Source: Kribbella pratensis (GTDB taxonomy: Bacteria > Actinomycetota > Actinomycetes > Propionibacteriales > Kribbellaceae). From it: a DNA stretch of 64,000 bases. The position numbers and the translations under genes are program-made. Below are positions 18,751-26,390 of this stretch, piece by piece; the stretch's first letter is position 1, and each line of letters begins with the position of its first letter. A model generated the notes under the pieces. The model saw nothing but the letters and a program-made list of their open reading frames with translations, was not told the DNA's origin and ran no database searches. The stretch spans positions 275,531-339,530 of the forward strand of contig NZ_SODP01000002.1 of NCBI RefSeq assembly GCF_004365355.1, given 5' to 3'.

Positions 18751-19512
18751 TCAAACAGTCGGGAACAGCTCGTGGTCGAGCGGTGCGCCGACGGTCAGGC
18801 CGAGGCCGTCGGTGACCACGTGACCGGCGCCGGTGTACGTCGCCTCGGCGTCGAAGTAGATGTTGACGTGCGCGATCCGCGGGTCGTCGGTGAGGTTCGG
18901 GGTCGCCGAGTGCGCGAGGTACGCGTTGTGGAAGGTGCAGTCGCCGGCCCGCAGCGGGATCGTCAACCGCTCCTCCCAGCGCAGATCGGGCGAGGCGCGG
19001 AACAGGTCGTCGCGGTCGGACAGGTCCTGGCTGCGCAGGTTCTGATGGTCCTGCGAGCCGGGGATGAACGTCATGCACCCGCGCTCGACCGGTACGTCGA
19101 CCAGCGCGATCCACGCCGACAGCGAGGCGCGGGAGCCGGCGTGCGGCCAGTACGGCGCGTCCTGGTGGAACTCGGTCGCGGCGCCGTTGTGCGGCGGCTT
19201 GATCAGCAACTGGTCGTGCCAGATCCGCAGCGGTACGCCGGCCAGCGCGGTCGCCGCGGCGGCGAGGCGCGGATCGAGGGTGAGTTCACGCAGTACGTCG
19301 TTGTCGCGCCAGACGTTGACGTACTGGTTGAAGATCTTCGACTCCTTGAACAGGTCGTCGGCGTTCGCGGTCGCGGCCACCGCGGCGTCCCGGAACCGGG
19401 CCGCTTCCTCACGGCTGATGATGTTCTTGATCCGCACCACGCCGTCGCGGCGGTAGGCGGAAATCGTCTCTTCGTCGAGGGTGAGCGGTGTCGTAGGCTC
19501 GGTCGTGGTCAT
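18751..19512 (-). CDS. Phytanoyl-CoA dioxygenase (PhyH) family oxygenase
   Basis: A 253-residue Fe(II)/2-oxoglutarate oxygenase. Iron ligands are visible as His and Asp in EFHQDAPYWPH and the distal His in LAHSATPNLTDD; the 2-oxoglutarate-binding Arg is probably in the last third (DDPRIAHVNIYF). The ATG at 19512 has AGGAG close upstream. It is divergent from an AraC-type regulator, the common arrangement for this family in actinomycetes. The substrate (a sugar derivative, lipid or small metabolite) is unknown. Confidence 0.9.
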   Translation of the reverse strand: MTTTEPTTPLTLDEETISAYRRDGVVRIKNIISREEAARFRDAAVAATANADDLFKESKIFNQYVNVWRDNDVLRELTLDPRLAAAATALAGVPLRIWHDQLLIKPPHNGAATEFHQDAPYWPHAGSRASLSAWIALVDVPVERGCMTFIPGSQDHQNLRSQDLSDRDDLFRASPDLRWEERLTIPLRAGDCTFHNAYLAHSATPNLTDDPRIAHVNIYFDAEATYTGAGHVVTDGLGLTVGAPLDHELFPTV

Positions 19513-19629
19513 CGAGGAGCTCCTGGATTCCGTTGACTGGAAGGTGATTCCAGACTCGCTGTTCGCCGGCGCTGCGGACAGGCAGTGGTTGACCAGGACT
19601 TGACTGATCTTGACCTCCTGGAGGCGGTC

Positions 19630-20277
19630 GTGCACAACGTGCTGAGCAGCGAGGTGTTCCCGGACCCGCGGCTACCGGTCGCGGGCGAGCGGCTCGAGCT
19701 GGTCGCGGACGTCGCCGTTCACAGCCACGCGTTCTTCGAGATCGCGGTGGTGGTCGCGGGGCGGGGCGTGCATGTGTCGGCCGCCGGGGAGGTCGAGCTG
19801 GCGCCGGACTCGGTGGTTGTCCTGCGGCCGGGCGAGTGGCACGGGTACGTCGACTGCGTCGGCTTGGTCGTACGCAACGCCTACCTAGGACCGGATGTGT
19901 TCGGTCTCCTCTCCGGCGCGCTGGTGCCAGGCGGTCCCAGCACCCGCGCGCCTGCGCACCCTGCCGTCCAGCACGCGATGCGCGTGCTGGAAGCCGACCT
20001 CGCCGAGCCATGGACGCTCGAACAGCTCGGAGCACGCGTCAACCTCGCGCCCGGGTATCTGATTCGTCTCTTCGGCAAGTCCGTCGGCATGTCCCCCATC
20101 GCGTACCTGAACCGCATCCGCGCGGAGCGAGCCGCCGGCCTCCTGATCGAGACCGAGCTCCCGGTCGCGAGCGTCGGCGCGATGGTCGGCTGGCACGACC
20201 CCAGCCACGCGACGAGAAGATTCCGCTCAACATTCGGACTGAGTCCATCCCAGTACCGATCCGCTTTCAGACCGTAA
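19630..20277 (+). CDS. AraC-family transcriptional regulator
   Basis: A 215-residue regulator with an N-terminal cupin (HSHAFFEIAVVVAGRGVHVS, RPGEWHGY) and two C-terminal helix-turn-helix motifs (WTLEQLGARVNLAPGYLIRLF and VASVGAMVGWHDPSHATRRF). I chose the GTG at 19630 because GGAGG lies 5 bp upstream and the protein then begins VHNVLSSEVFPDPRL, as relatives do. An earlier GTG at 19585 adds 15 residues without a ribosome binding site. It should control the divergent PhyH gene. Confidence 0.9.
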   Translation: MHNVLSSEVFPDPRLPVAGERLELVADVAVHSHAFFEIAVVVAGRGVHVSAAGEVELAPDSVVVLRPGEWHGYVDCVGLVVRNAYLGPDVFGLLSGALVPGGPSTRAPAHPAVQHAMRVLEADLAEPWTLEQLGARVNLAPGYLIRLFGKSVGMSPIAYLNRIRAERAAGLLIETELPVASVGAMVGWHDPSHATRRFRSTFGLSPSQYRSAFRP

Positions 20278-20347
20278 CCCTCCCCATCCTCTCTTCTTTC
20301 TTTCCTTCCTTCTTCCATCCCAGTGCCGGTCTGCTTGCACCCCGTAA
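20246..20347 (+). repeat. Duplicated 3' end of the AraC gene around a pyrimidine tract
   Basis: The last 32 bases of the AraC coding region (20246-20277) recur at 20316-20347 with 26 of 32 bases identical. The copy would still read Ser-Gln-Cys-Arg-Ser-Ala-Cys-Thr-Pro-stop against Ser-Gln-Tyr-Arg-Ser-Ala-Phe-Arg-Pro-stop. Between them lies an almost pure pyrimidine run (about 20278-20315). Confidence 0.7.
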
Positions 20348-20361
20348 GCAAAGATGTGTTC

Positions 20362-20910
20362 ATGACGTCGTCGTTGCAAACGCCTGACCCGAATCCCGGC
20401 TGGCTGTCCGAGTTCGCGCTCGCCGAGACCCGGACGCGGGTCCCGATCCTGTACGTCGAGGCCGTACCGGCCCGGGTCGACGCCCTGGGCCAGATCGAGC
20501 ACATCGGGGTCCTGCTGCGGACCTCCGCCGCGACCGGCGAAATCATCCGCACGCTGGTCTCCGGCCGGGTCATGCACAACGAGTCGATCCGCGACGCGCT
20601 GCAGCGCAACATCGAGAAGGACCTCGGCCCGGCCGCGTTCCCCCGCCTGCCCGCCACGCTGGTCCCGGTCACGGTCGCGGAGTACTTCCCGTTCCCCGGC
20701 GTGACCCCGCTGCACGATCCGCGCCAGCACGCGGTCGCCCTCGTGTACGTCGTACCGGTCACCGGCGAGTGCAACCCGCGCCAGGACGCCCTCGAGCTCA
20801 CCTGGCTCACCCCCGAGGAAGCCCTGGCGCCGAGCCTCCTGAACGACCTCGAGGGTGGCCGCGGTCAGCTGCTCAAGCAGGCACTGGCCTGGTCCGGCGC
20901 CATCGTCTGA
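20362..20910 (+). CDS. Nudix-fold protein (DUF4916-like) with degenerate Nudix box
   Basis: A 182-residue cytoplasmic protein. The stretch GRVMHNESIRDALQRNIEKD has the spacing of the Nudix box (Gly, then Glu, then Arg and acidic residues), but the catalytic REUxEE part reads RNIEKD, so two key Glu are Asn and Lys. It may therefore bind rather than hydrolyse a nucleoside diphosphate, or use other residues. I recall such proteins as the DUF4916 group of actinobacteria. The ATG at 20362 is favoured over an earlier one inside the duplicated region. Confidence 0.7.
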   Translation: MTSSLQTPDPNPGWLSEFALAETRTRVPILYVEAVPARVDALGQIEHIGVLLRTSAATGEIIRTLVSGRVMHNESIRDALQRNIEKDLGPAAFPRLPATLVPVTVAEYFPFPGVTPLHDPRQHAVALVYVVPVTGECNPRQDALELTWLTPEEALAPSLLNDLEGGRGQLLKQALAWSGAIV

Positions 20911-20956
20911 CACTCCGCAGACGGAGGCCTGACGCCCGGGCAGACGGAGTCGCGGG

Positions 20957-21685
20957 CTACCAGGCGAGGCGGCCATCCTCGGCGTACACCCCGCCGGTCG
21001 GACCGTCGGCGCCGAGCGTCGCCAGCCCAACGGCGACCGCCGCACCTTGGGCGGGCGTGCGCGCGGCGCTCCACCCACCCATATCTGTTGCGCAGTTCCC
21101 GGGATCGGCGGCGTTCACCAGGATGCCCGTGCCGCGGAGTTCGTTGGCGAGCATGACCGTGACCATGTTCACCGCGGCCTTCGACGAGTTGTAGCCGAGC
21201 GTCAGCACGGTCGACATCCGCGACTCCGGATCCCCGACCTGCTCGAACGACGCCAGCGACGTGGACAGGTTCACGACCCGCGCCGCGTCCGCCTTGTGCA
21301 GCAGCGGCAGGAACGCCTGGGTGACCGCGACCAGGCCCAGCACGTTCGTCTCGAACGCCTCCCGCAGTGCGCCGGCCTCGATCCGCGACACGGCATCGTC
21401 ACCCGCCGGGATGATCGCGGCGTTGTTGATCAGCACATCCAACCGCCCGTACGACGACTCCACCCGCTCGGCCGCCGCCCGGACCGATGCCTCGTCCGTG
21501 ACCTCCAGCTGGACCCCGACCGCATCGAGGCCCTCGGCAACCAGTTCCTTCACCGCCAACTCGCCGCGCTCGACGTCGCGTGATCCGAGCAGCACCGTGA
21601 ACCCGGCCTGCCCGAGCTGCCGCGCGATCTCCTTGCCGATGCCCTTGTTGGCGCCCGTGACGAGCGCGATCTTGTGCGTGTTCAT
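20957..21685 (-). CDS. Short-chain dehydrogenase/reductase
   Basis: A 242-residue classical SDR: cofactor motif TGANKGIGKE, NNAA in the fourth strand, catalytic Ser in VVNLSTSLAS, and Tyr/Lys in LGYNSSKAAVNM. The end TGGVYAEDGRLAW is shared with the SDR at 30533-31240, its paralogue. NADP is likely, but the substrate is unknown. It is divergent from a broken XRE-type regulator, a pairing often seen with intact MmyB-like regulators, so control of this gene may have been lost. Confidence 0.9.
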   Translation of the reverse strand: MNTHKIALVTGANKGIGKEIARQLGQAGFTVLLGSRDVERGELAVKELVAEGLDAVGVQLEVTDEASVRAAAERVESSYGRLDVLINNAAIIPAGDDAVSRIEAGALREAFETNVLGLVAVTQAFLPLLHKADAARVVNLSTSLASFEQVGDPESRMSTVLTLGYNSSKAAVNMVTVMLANELRGTGILVNAADPGNCATDMGGWSAARTPAQGAAVAVGLATLGADGPTGGVYAEDGRLAW

Positions 21686-21787
21686 GCCGCCCACGCTCCG
21701 GCGGATCGCGCTTCCCAGGCAGAGCGAGCCGACCCTGGGATCGGCAGTCCCTGGTTGCGCCTCCACCCCGGCTGCGATCCTGGGATC

Positions 21788-22212
21788 GTGGATCGGGACG
21801 GACTGGCCGAGTTCCTTCGGGTACGCCGGGAGGCGCTGCAGCCGGCCGATGTCGGCCTGCCCGCCGGACTGCGCCGCCGTACGCCGGGTCTGCGCCGGGA
21901 GGAGGTGGCGAGCCTGGCGACCATGTCGACCGACTACTACACCCGCCTCGAGCAGGGCCGCGGCCCGCGCCCGTCCCGCCCTGTCCTGACCGGGTTGGCC
22001 CGGGCGCTGCGGTTGTCCGACGAGGAGCGCGATCACCTGTTCCGGCTGGCCGGCGAGCAGCCCGGTCCGCCGCCGGGACCGCCCGCCGAGGTACGTTCCG
22101 GCGTACTGCGGATGCTCGCGCGGCTCGACGTACCGGGGTGGGCTCGGAGTCCGACCAGGCGATCCGGCTGCTCGACGTGATCGGCACGCAGCAGTTGACA
22201 ACCCGCCCCTGA
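21788..22212 (+). pseudogene. XRE/MmyB-like regulator, internal deletion and frameshift
   Basis: From the GTG at 21788 the frame encodes a normal helix-turn-helix (LAEFLRVRREALQPADVGLP, LRREEVASLATMSTDYYTRL, ALRLSDEERDHLFRLAG) up to RMLARLDVP near 22132. It then enters an unrelated tail and stops at 22180. The next frame from about 22137 reads GSESDQAIRLLDVIGTQQ and ends at 22212, which is the C-terminal end expected of MmyB-type regulators (about 280 residues). About 140 middle residues, the ligand-binding domain, are gone and the remaining parts are out of frame. Confidence 0.75.
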
Positions 22213-22230
22213 TCAAGCGACCGTTTGATC
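22211..22230 (+). promoter_or_regulatory. Inverted repeat upstream of the GH16 gene
   Basis: GATCAA (22211-22216) and TTGATC (22225-22230) form a 20-bp inverted repeat 30 bp before the ATG of the GH16 gene, of a size suited to a LacI-type or similar dimer. No regulator gene for it is adjacent. A GGAGAGG ribosome binding site follows at about 22245-22251. Confidence 0.4.
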
Positions 22231-22259
22231 CGTTGGTTTCCGACGGAGAGGTCTAGCTG

Positions 22260-23009
22260 ATGCGTAAGTTACTTACTGCTCTGGCGATGCTCGGCTTGTT
22301 CGCCGTACCGATCCGGGCGGCCGATGCCGCGCCGGGGAAGCTGGTGTTCGCCGACGAGTTCGACGGTACGGCGATCGACCGGACCAAGTGGGCGATCCAC
22401 TCGAACGCGGAAGCCGACGAGTGCCTCGGCAACAAGGGCAACCAGCAACTCGAACGGCACACCTGGGACGCGCTGTCGGTCGGCGACGGGAAGCTCACGA
22501 TGACGGCCCGGAAGAACAACCCGACGCCTGGGTACGAGTGGTCGGGCGCACTGATCACGACCGGACAGGCGTGCGGGCACGAGCCGGCGCAGTCTTTCGC
22601 CGTACGGCCTGGTGACTACATCGAGACGCGGCTGAAACTCCCGGCGGACAAGGGCTTCTGGCCCTCGACCTGGACGTGGAACGGCAACGGCTCGAACGAG
22701 CAGGACACCTACGAGTTCTACAGCGACAACCACAACGCGCTCTACCTCACCAACCACCAGTCCCCCGGTGGCGCGTGCACGTACCAGTCGCCGACCGACC
22801 TCACCACGGATTGGCACACGATCGCGGAACAGGTCGGACCGGACCATACGGTTTGGTATGTCGACGGCAAAGAGGTGTGCCGGCAGGGCGCGTACTCCGG
22901 GACCGGGGACGCCCTCATCCTCGACCTGTTCGTGTACGGGAAGATCCCGCCGACCGTGAGCTCCGGGTCGATGCAGATCGACTATGTCCGGGTGTATCGC
23001 CAGTCCTGA
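22260..23009 (+). CDS. Secreted GH16-family glycoside hydrolase
   Basis: A 249-residue exported enzyme with signal peptide to about residue 23 (RAADA-AP) and a single GH16 jelly-roll domain. The catalytic signature E-x-D-x-x-E is present in NEQDTYEFY, with substrate-cleft Trp residues in FWPSTWTWNG. Family members cut beta-1,3 or mixed beta-glucans, or galactans. Three or four Cys suggest disulfides. The start has GGAGAGG about 9 bp upstream. It stands alone before a strong terminator. Confidence 0.88.
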   Translation: MRKLLTALAMLGLFAVPIRAADAAPGKLVFADEFDGTAIDRTKWAIHSNAEADECLGNKGNQQLERHTWDALSVGDGKLTMTARKNNPTPGYEWSGALITTGQACGHEPAQSFAVRPGDYIETRLKLPADKGFWPSTWTWNGNGSNEQDTYEFYSDNHNALYLTNHQSPGGACTYQSPTDLTTDWHTIAEQVGPDHTVWYVDGKEVCRQGAYSGTGDALILDLFVYGKIPPTVSSGSMQIDYVRVYRQS

Positions 23010-23090
23010 CACAACGCTCACGAGCTGCACGGGCCGAACGGAAACCGGTCTGGTGCGTCGAGACGCTGACAGGCGGCTCGGTTCCACTTT

Positions 23091-23169
23091 GCGGGGTTAT
23101 CCGCAGGTGTTGCTCCTTCTCCGCTGGTGTACGGAGCGAGAAGCAACAACACGCGCGGATAACCCCCGC
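23091..23169. terminator. Long bidirectional terminator hairpin
   Basis: GGGGTTATCCGC (23093-23104) pairs perfectly with 23155-23166. Inside, TGTTG/CAACA and CTTCTC/GAGAAG (23116-23121 with about 23138-23143) extend the stem with a few mismatches. It separates the convergent GH16 and helicase genes. Confidence 0.85.
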
Positions 23170-23217
23170 AAATGGCCGTCCGTTGGAAGCAGCGGGGCCG
23201 GCGCGGACGCTCGAGGC

Positions 23218-25017
23218 TCAGGCCCGACGCTGGGTGGCCCAGTCGCGGATCAGCTCGATGCGCTCCTTGAGCTGGGTCGAGGAGGCGTGGGCGGCGGCCG
23301 GGCCGCCGAGCTTGCGGCGCAGGTCGTTGTGGATCACGCCGTGCGGCTGGCCGGTGCGATGGTGCCAGGCGGCGACGAGCCCGTTCAGCTCGCGGCGCAG
23401 GAGGGCGATCTGCTCGTGGGTGGCCAGCTCAGTGGGTGTCGGGTCCTCACGGTCGCTCGTCGACCGGGACGACTTCTTCTGCGCCGCCACGGATTTCTGC
23501 TGGCGCTTCTGCAAGAGCTCGCGCACCTGGTCCGGCTCCAGCAGGCCCGGCAGGCCGAGGAAGTCCAGCTCCTCGTCCGACGCCTGGTCGCCGCCCGTCC
23601 CGTAGTCGCCACCGTCGAACACCACCCGGTCGAAGCTCGCGTCCGAACCGAGCGCCTCGAAGTTCCCCTCGAGCTCGTCGCTGGCGCCCTCGGTCTGGTT
23701 CGCCTGCTTCAGCAGGTCGTCCTCGAGCGCGAAGATGTCGCCGTCGTCGTTGCTGTTCTTCCGGCCGAGGACGTGGTCCCGCTCGACCTCCATCTCGGCC
23801 GCGAAGCCGAGCAGCCGGGTCACTGACGGCACGAACACCGACGCCGTCTCGCCCCGCTTCCGCGCCCGCACGAACCGGCCGACCGCCTGCGCGAAGAACA
23901 GCGGCGTCGAGGTCGGTGTGGCATAAACCCCGACGGCCAGCCGTGGCACGTCCACGCCCTCGGAAACCATCCGGACGGCGACCATCCAGCGCGAGTCGCC
24001 CTCGGAGAACTTCTGGATCTTCTTGCTCGCCGCCTTCTCGTCGGACAGTACGACGGTCGGCGCCTCGCCGGTCAGCTCCCGCAGCGTCTTGGCGTACGCA
24101 CGGGCCGTGTTCTGGTCACCCGAGATCACCAGCGCACCGGCGTCCGGCATGTGCCGCCGTACCTCGGTCAGGCGCTTGTCCGCGGCGGCCAGGACGGCCG
24201 GCATCCACTCGCCCGTCGGGTCCAGTGCGGTCCGCAGCGCCTGCGCAGTCAGGTCCTTGGTCAGCGGCTCACCCAGTCGCGCCGCGACCTCGTCACCGGC
24301 CTTGGTCCGCCAGCGCATCTCGCCGGAGTACGACATGAAGATGACGGGACGTACGACGTGATCGCGCAGCGCATGACCGTACCCGTAGGTGTAGTCCGCC
24401 TTGCTCCGGGCGACGCCGTCGTGGCCCTCCTCGTACGTGACGAACGGGATCGGGTTGTCGTCGCTGCGGAACGGCGTACCGGTCAGGCAGAGCCGGCGCG
24501 CCGCGGGCTCGAACGCCTCCCGCACACCCTCGCCCCAGCTGAGCGCGTCGCCGCCGTGGTGCACCTCGTCGAGGATCACCAGCGTCTTGAACCGCTCGGT
24601 CCGGACCCGGAACGCAAGTGGGTTGACCGCGACCCCGGCGTACGTCACCGCGACGCCCTGGAAGTCCTTGTTGGTCTTGCCGCGCCGCCCGGCGAACGCA
24701 GGGTCGATCGCGATTCCGGCCCGGTCGGCGGCCTCGGCCCACTGGACCTTGAGGTGTTCGGTCGGCGTGACCACGGTGATCCGCTCGATCACCCGCCGGT
24801 GCAGCAGCTCGGCGGCCACGGTCAGCGCGAACGTGGTCTTACCGGCGCCCGGCGTCGCCACCGCGAGGAAGTCCCGCGGGTTGGCGTCGAGATACAGCTT
24901 CAGCGCCTCGGACTGCCACGCGCGCAGCTTGCTCGCGGTACCCCACGCCGCACGCTCCGGATACGCCGGCGGAAGAACGGCTGGCGCGGCGGGCAGATGC
25001 GAATCCACGGACGGCAT
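23218..25017 (-). CDS. SF2 DEAD/DEAH-box helicase
   Basis: A 599-residue ATP-dependent helicase of superfamily 2. Walker A is VATPGAGKTTFA, motif II is LDEVHHGGD, motif III is LTGTPFR, and motif VI is QAVGRFVRARKRGE. The helicase core covers about residues 30-430. The C-terminal third is acidic then Lys/Ser-rich and ends in a helical domain (ALLRRELNGLVAAWHHRTG). Actinobacteria carry such stand-alone helicases, with presumed roles in DNA repair or RNA metabolism. The ATG at 25017 is favoured over an upstream start. It is divergent from the DUF3039 gene. Confidence 0.9.
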   Translation of the reverse strand: MPSVDSHLPAAPAVLPPAYPERAAWGTASKLRAWQSEALKLYLDANPRDFLAVATPGAGKTTFALTVAAELLHRRVIERITVVTPTEHLKVQWAEAADRAGIAIDPAFAGRRGKTNKDFQGVAVTYAGVAVNPLAFRVRTERFKTLVILDEVHHGGDALSWGEGVREAFEPAARRLCLTGTPFRSDDNPIPFVTYEEGHDGVARSKADYTYGYGHALRDHVVRPVIFMSYSGEMRWRTKAGDEVAARLGEPLTKDLTAQALRTALDPTGEWMPAVLAAADKRLTEVRRHMPDAGALVISGDQNTARAYAKTLRELTGEAPTVVLSDEKAASKKIQKFSEGDSRWMVAVRMVSEGVDVPRLAVGVYATPTSTPLFFAQAVGRFVRARKRGETASVFVPSVTRLLGFAAEMEVERDHVLGRKNSNDDGDIFALEDDLLKQANQTEGASDELEGNFEALGSDASFDRVVFDGGDYGTGGDQASDEELDFLGLPGLLEPDQVRELLQKRQQKSVAAQKKSSRSTSDREDPTPTELATHEQIALLRRELNGLVAAWHHRTGQPHGVIHNDLRRKLGGPAAAHASSTQLKERIELIRDWATQRRA

Positions 25018-25156
25018 ACTCCCCCGATAGTCGACTGTCGGCCGTGCAGGAACGTTACCTGACGGACGTGACAACCGTCGTACGGCATGTCGGGGTACGG
25101 GCAGTCTGTGGATAAAGTTCCCGGCGCGGCTGGTCGGGCGTCATACACTCTGAGGT

Positions 25157-25429
25157 ATGAGTACTCAGCTGACCCCGGGTGCGGAGACGGTTGTCGATGA
25201 GCGGACGCAGCCGCTGGAGGGCGGGGACCACGAGCGGTTCTCGCACTACGTGCCGAAGGACAAGCTGACCGAGGCGATGGTGATGGGCACGCCGGTGGTG
25301 GCCCTGTGCGGCAAGGTGTGGGTGCCGAGCCGCGATCCGGAGCGCTTCCCGGTCTGCCCGGAGTGCAAGGAGATCTGGGACTCGCTGAACCCGGGCGACG
25401 ACAAGGGCGGCGACGACGGCGGCGAGTAG
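25157..25429 (+). CDS. DUF3039-type small protein
   Basis: A 90-residue acidic protein typical of actinobacteria. A central block (HYVPKDKLTEAMVMGTPVVA) is followed by LCGKVW and a CPECKE pair, which could bind zinc, then a Gly/Asp-rich tail. The ATG lies 7 bp after a TACACT -10-like box (25144-25149), so the transcript may be leaderless. Function unknown. It is divergent from the helicase. Confidence 0.85.
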   Translation: MSTQLTPGAETVVDERTQPLEGGDHERFSHYVPKDKLTEAMVMGTPVVALCGKVWVPSRDPERFPVCPECKEIWDSLNPGDDKGGDDGGE

Positions 25430-25435
25430 CCCCCG

Positions 25436-25993
25436 CTAGTTCATCGTCGGGTCGTCGGGGTACGTCGCCAGGTAGGCCATCTGGTCGCTCTGGCGGCGCA
25501 GGACCCGGCGCCACAGCGTGTCCGGGTCATCCCCGAACACGTCCTCGGTCACCGACTCCACGACGTACCAGGCGCCCTCGGCGATCTCGCCCTCGAGCTG
25601 ACCGCTGGACCAGCCGGCGTACCCGGCGAAGATCCGCATCCGGGCGATCGCGCCCTCGAGCAGCACCGGCGGTACGTCGAGGTCGACCAGACCGATCCGG
25701 CCGAAACACTCGCGCCAGCCGGGCGGATCCGTGGCCTCGACCACTTCGGCGACCGCGAGCGCGCTGTCGGTCCCGACCGGCCCGCCCATGAACAGCACGC
25801 CGGGCTCGTCCACGGCCGTCGACCAGTCCGGGAGCACCTGGTTCACCGCGAGGTCGGCGGCACGGTTCACCACCACGCCCAGCGCACCGTCGTCGTCGTG
25901 GTCCAGCAGCAGGATCACCGACCGGCGAAAGGGCGGTTCGTCGAGCAACGGGGTCGCCACCAGCAGCGATCCGGTCAGGGTCGAGACCGTCAT
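25436..25993 (-). CDS. YqgE/AlgH (UPF0301) family protein
   Basis: A 185-residue protein of the YqgE/AlgH fold: start TLTGSLLVATPLLDEPPFRR, then ILLLDHDDDGALGVVVNRA, LFMGGPVGTDSALAV, and the mid-part RIFAGYAGWSSGQLEGEI, all hallmarks. The biochemical role is unresolved; in pseudomonads AlgH is linked to alginate regulation. The ATG at 25993 is chosen by homology. It converges with DUF3039 6 bp apart. Confidence 0.93.
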   Translation of the reverse strand: MTVSTLTGSLLVATPLLDEPPFRRSVILLLDHDDDGALGVVVNRAADLAVNQVLPDWSTAVDEPGVLFMGGPVGTDSALAVAEVVEATDPPGWRECFGRIGLVDLDVPPVLLEGAIARMRIFAGYAGWSSGQLEGEIAEGAWYVVESVTEDVFGDDPDTLWRRVLRRQSDQMAYLATYPDDPTMN

Positions 25994-26000
25994 ACCTCCA

Positions 26001-26390
26001 TCATGGCGTACGACGGTTCGCTCTACGGTGTGTTTTCGTGGCGATCCAAGCTCCGAGCGCGACCCCGGCCAGGTCGGCCAGCACATCGAACGGGTCGCCG
26101 TCACGCTGAGGCAGCAGCCAGTGCTGCACCAGCTCGCTCACGATCGCGTTGGCGGCCAGTGCTCCCAGCAACCATCGTGCGGGTACGCCGACCTTCAGCC
26201 CGGTGAACGCGACCGCTGCGAACAGGAAGCAGTGCGCGACCTTGTCGATCTGCGGGATCCCGATGTGCGGACCCGCCTCCCGCGGCGAGTACACGCCGTA
26301 CAGCTGCAACGCCACCGCGGCGACGAACGCGATCCGCCAGAGCCAGATCGTCCGTGCCGTCTTCGTCTCGTCCGCTACCCGCACGGTCAC
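26001..26390 (-). CDS. VanZ-like membrane protein
   Basis: A 129-residue membrane protein with about four helices and the VanZ-like pattern IDKVAHCFLFAAVAF (polar residues inside a helix) and RDGDPFDVLADLAGVALG. VanZ relatives lower teicoplanin binding or act in cell-envelope biology; here the role is unknown. The GTG at 26390 overlaps the malic enzyme stop (GTGA), so it is translationally coupled to it. It ends 8 bp before the yqgE start. Confidence 0.8.
   Translation of the reverse strand: MTVRVADETKTARTIWLWRIAFVAAVALQLYGVYSPREAGPHIGIPQIDKVAHCFLFAAVAFTGLKVGVPARWLLGALAANAIVSELVQHWLLPQRDGDPFDVLADLAGVALGAWIATKTHRRANRRTP

Noticed and set aside
20957..22216. Long SDR with 177-residue N-terminal extension
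   Set aside because: The extension is the antisense of the XRE regulator relic; MNTHKIALVTGANKG at 21685 is the normal SDR start.
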